Source: Pycnopodia helianthoides (Eukaryota > Echinodermata > Asteroidea > Forcipulatida > Asteriidae). From it: a stretch of 64,000 nucleotides of DNA. Below are positions 63,740 through 64,000 of this stretch, piece by piece. Numbering within the stretch: position 1 is the stretch's first letter; each line of letters opens with the position of its first letter. Location: NCBI GenBank assembly GCA_032158295.1, contig CM063249.1, positions 9,811,195 to 9,875,194 on the forward strand, given 5' to 3'. Position numbers and translations under genes: made by a program. The notes below the pieces were generated by a model. The model searched no databases, was not told the origin of the DNA, and worked only from the letters and a program-made list of their open reading frames with translations.

Positions 63740-64000
63740 GTGAGTGAGCTGAATTTTCACAAACTAGGCATTTTCATTGTCTTTGTTCAAGATGAACTTT
63801 CTCAGTAGTTATTTTCACGTTACTCTATAGGGACTTTTGTGCTGTTACGATGCCGTCGTCACACAATGTTCATTGTAATTAGCAAGAATAATTTAGGCCC
63901 AACACAAATACAAGCGGGCTCGAGTAAAGAGCCCTGGACAGGAGGATGATGAGGCAAAACAATGTTTAGCGTCCCCAAACGGTTCCCTTGTAGAGGCCGC

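Overview
The window reads as intron-rich, AT-rich nuclear DNA of a marine invertebrate. Split genes with GT-AG introns, CYP2-type P450s, tRNA-Leu-type SINEs and several short inverted-repeat elements that I associate with echinoderm (probably sea star) genomes point to an echinoderm. That assignment is from memory of repeat families and could be wrong at class level. There is no bacterial, organellar or CRISPR-like content.

Layout. 1-21.5 kb is mostly repeats and intron or intergenic DNA. It holds a partial minus-strand gene for a multi-pass membrane protein (three in-phase exons at 8854-4018, plus a possible further exon at 1581-1507). 21.8-35.0 kb holds a complete-looking 11-exon minus-strand gene for a secreted modular serine protease: signal peptide, basic linker, three LDLa domains, Thr-rich linker, one TSP1 repeat and a trypsin domain with an intact triad. 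The chosen exons sum to 1,794 nt, or 597 codons plus a stop. Its last intron contains a palindromic, double Penelope-like element with a 15-bp target duplication. 35-41 kb is a repeat graveyard (CR1-like LINE end, palindromic elements, and a stray copy of part of the protease's first exon and intron).

41.4-64 kb is a cytochrome P450 cluster. A complete 3-exon CYP2-type gene (511 aa) is on the minus strand (46874-41368). Facing away from it, two tandem paralogues lie on the plus strand: one complete (52178-54842, 518 aa) and one running off the window edge (58596-63739; the last exon is missing). All three share the same two phase-1 introns. A scrambled P450 relic lies between the diverging genes. 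The tandem pair also shares upstream sequence, so promoter and gene were duplicated together.

Repeats. The window has many inverted-repeat elements (two TTAA-flanked families, a ~165-bp family, a 327-bp element with a perfect 22-bp tandem repeat, and a foldback element whose loop is telomere-type repeat). It also has tRNA-derived SINEs, LINE ends, an intronic minisatellite, a CAA/CAG tract next to a splice donor, and TG-linked tandem repeats. The P450s would act on the ER membrane on small hydrophobic substrates; the protease would act outside the cell. Nothing links the two functionally beyond proximity.
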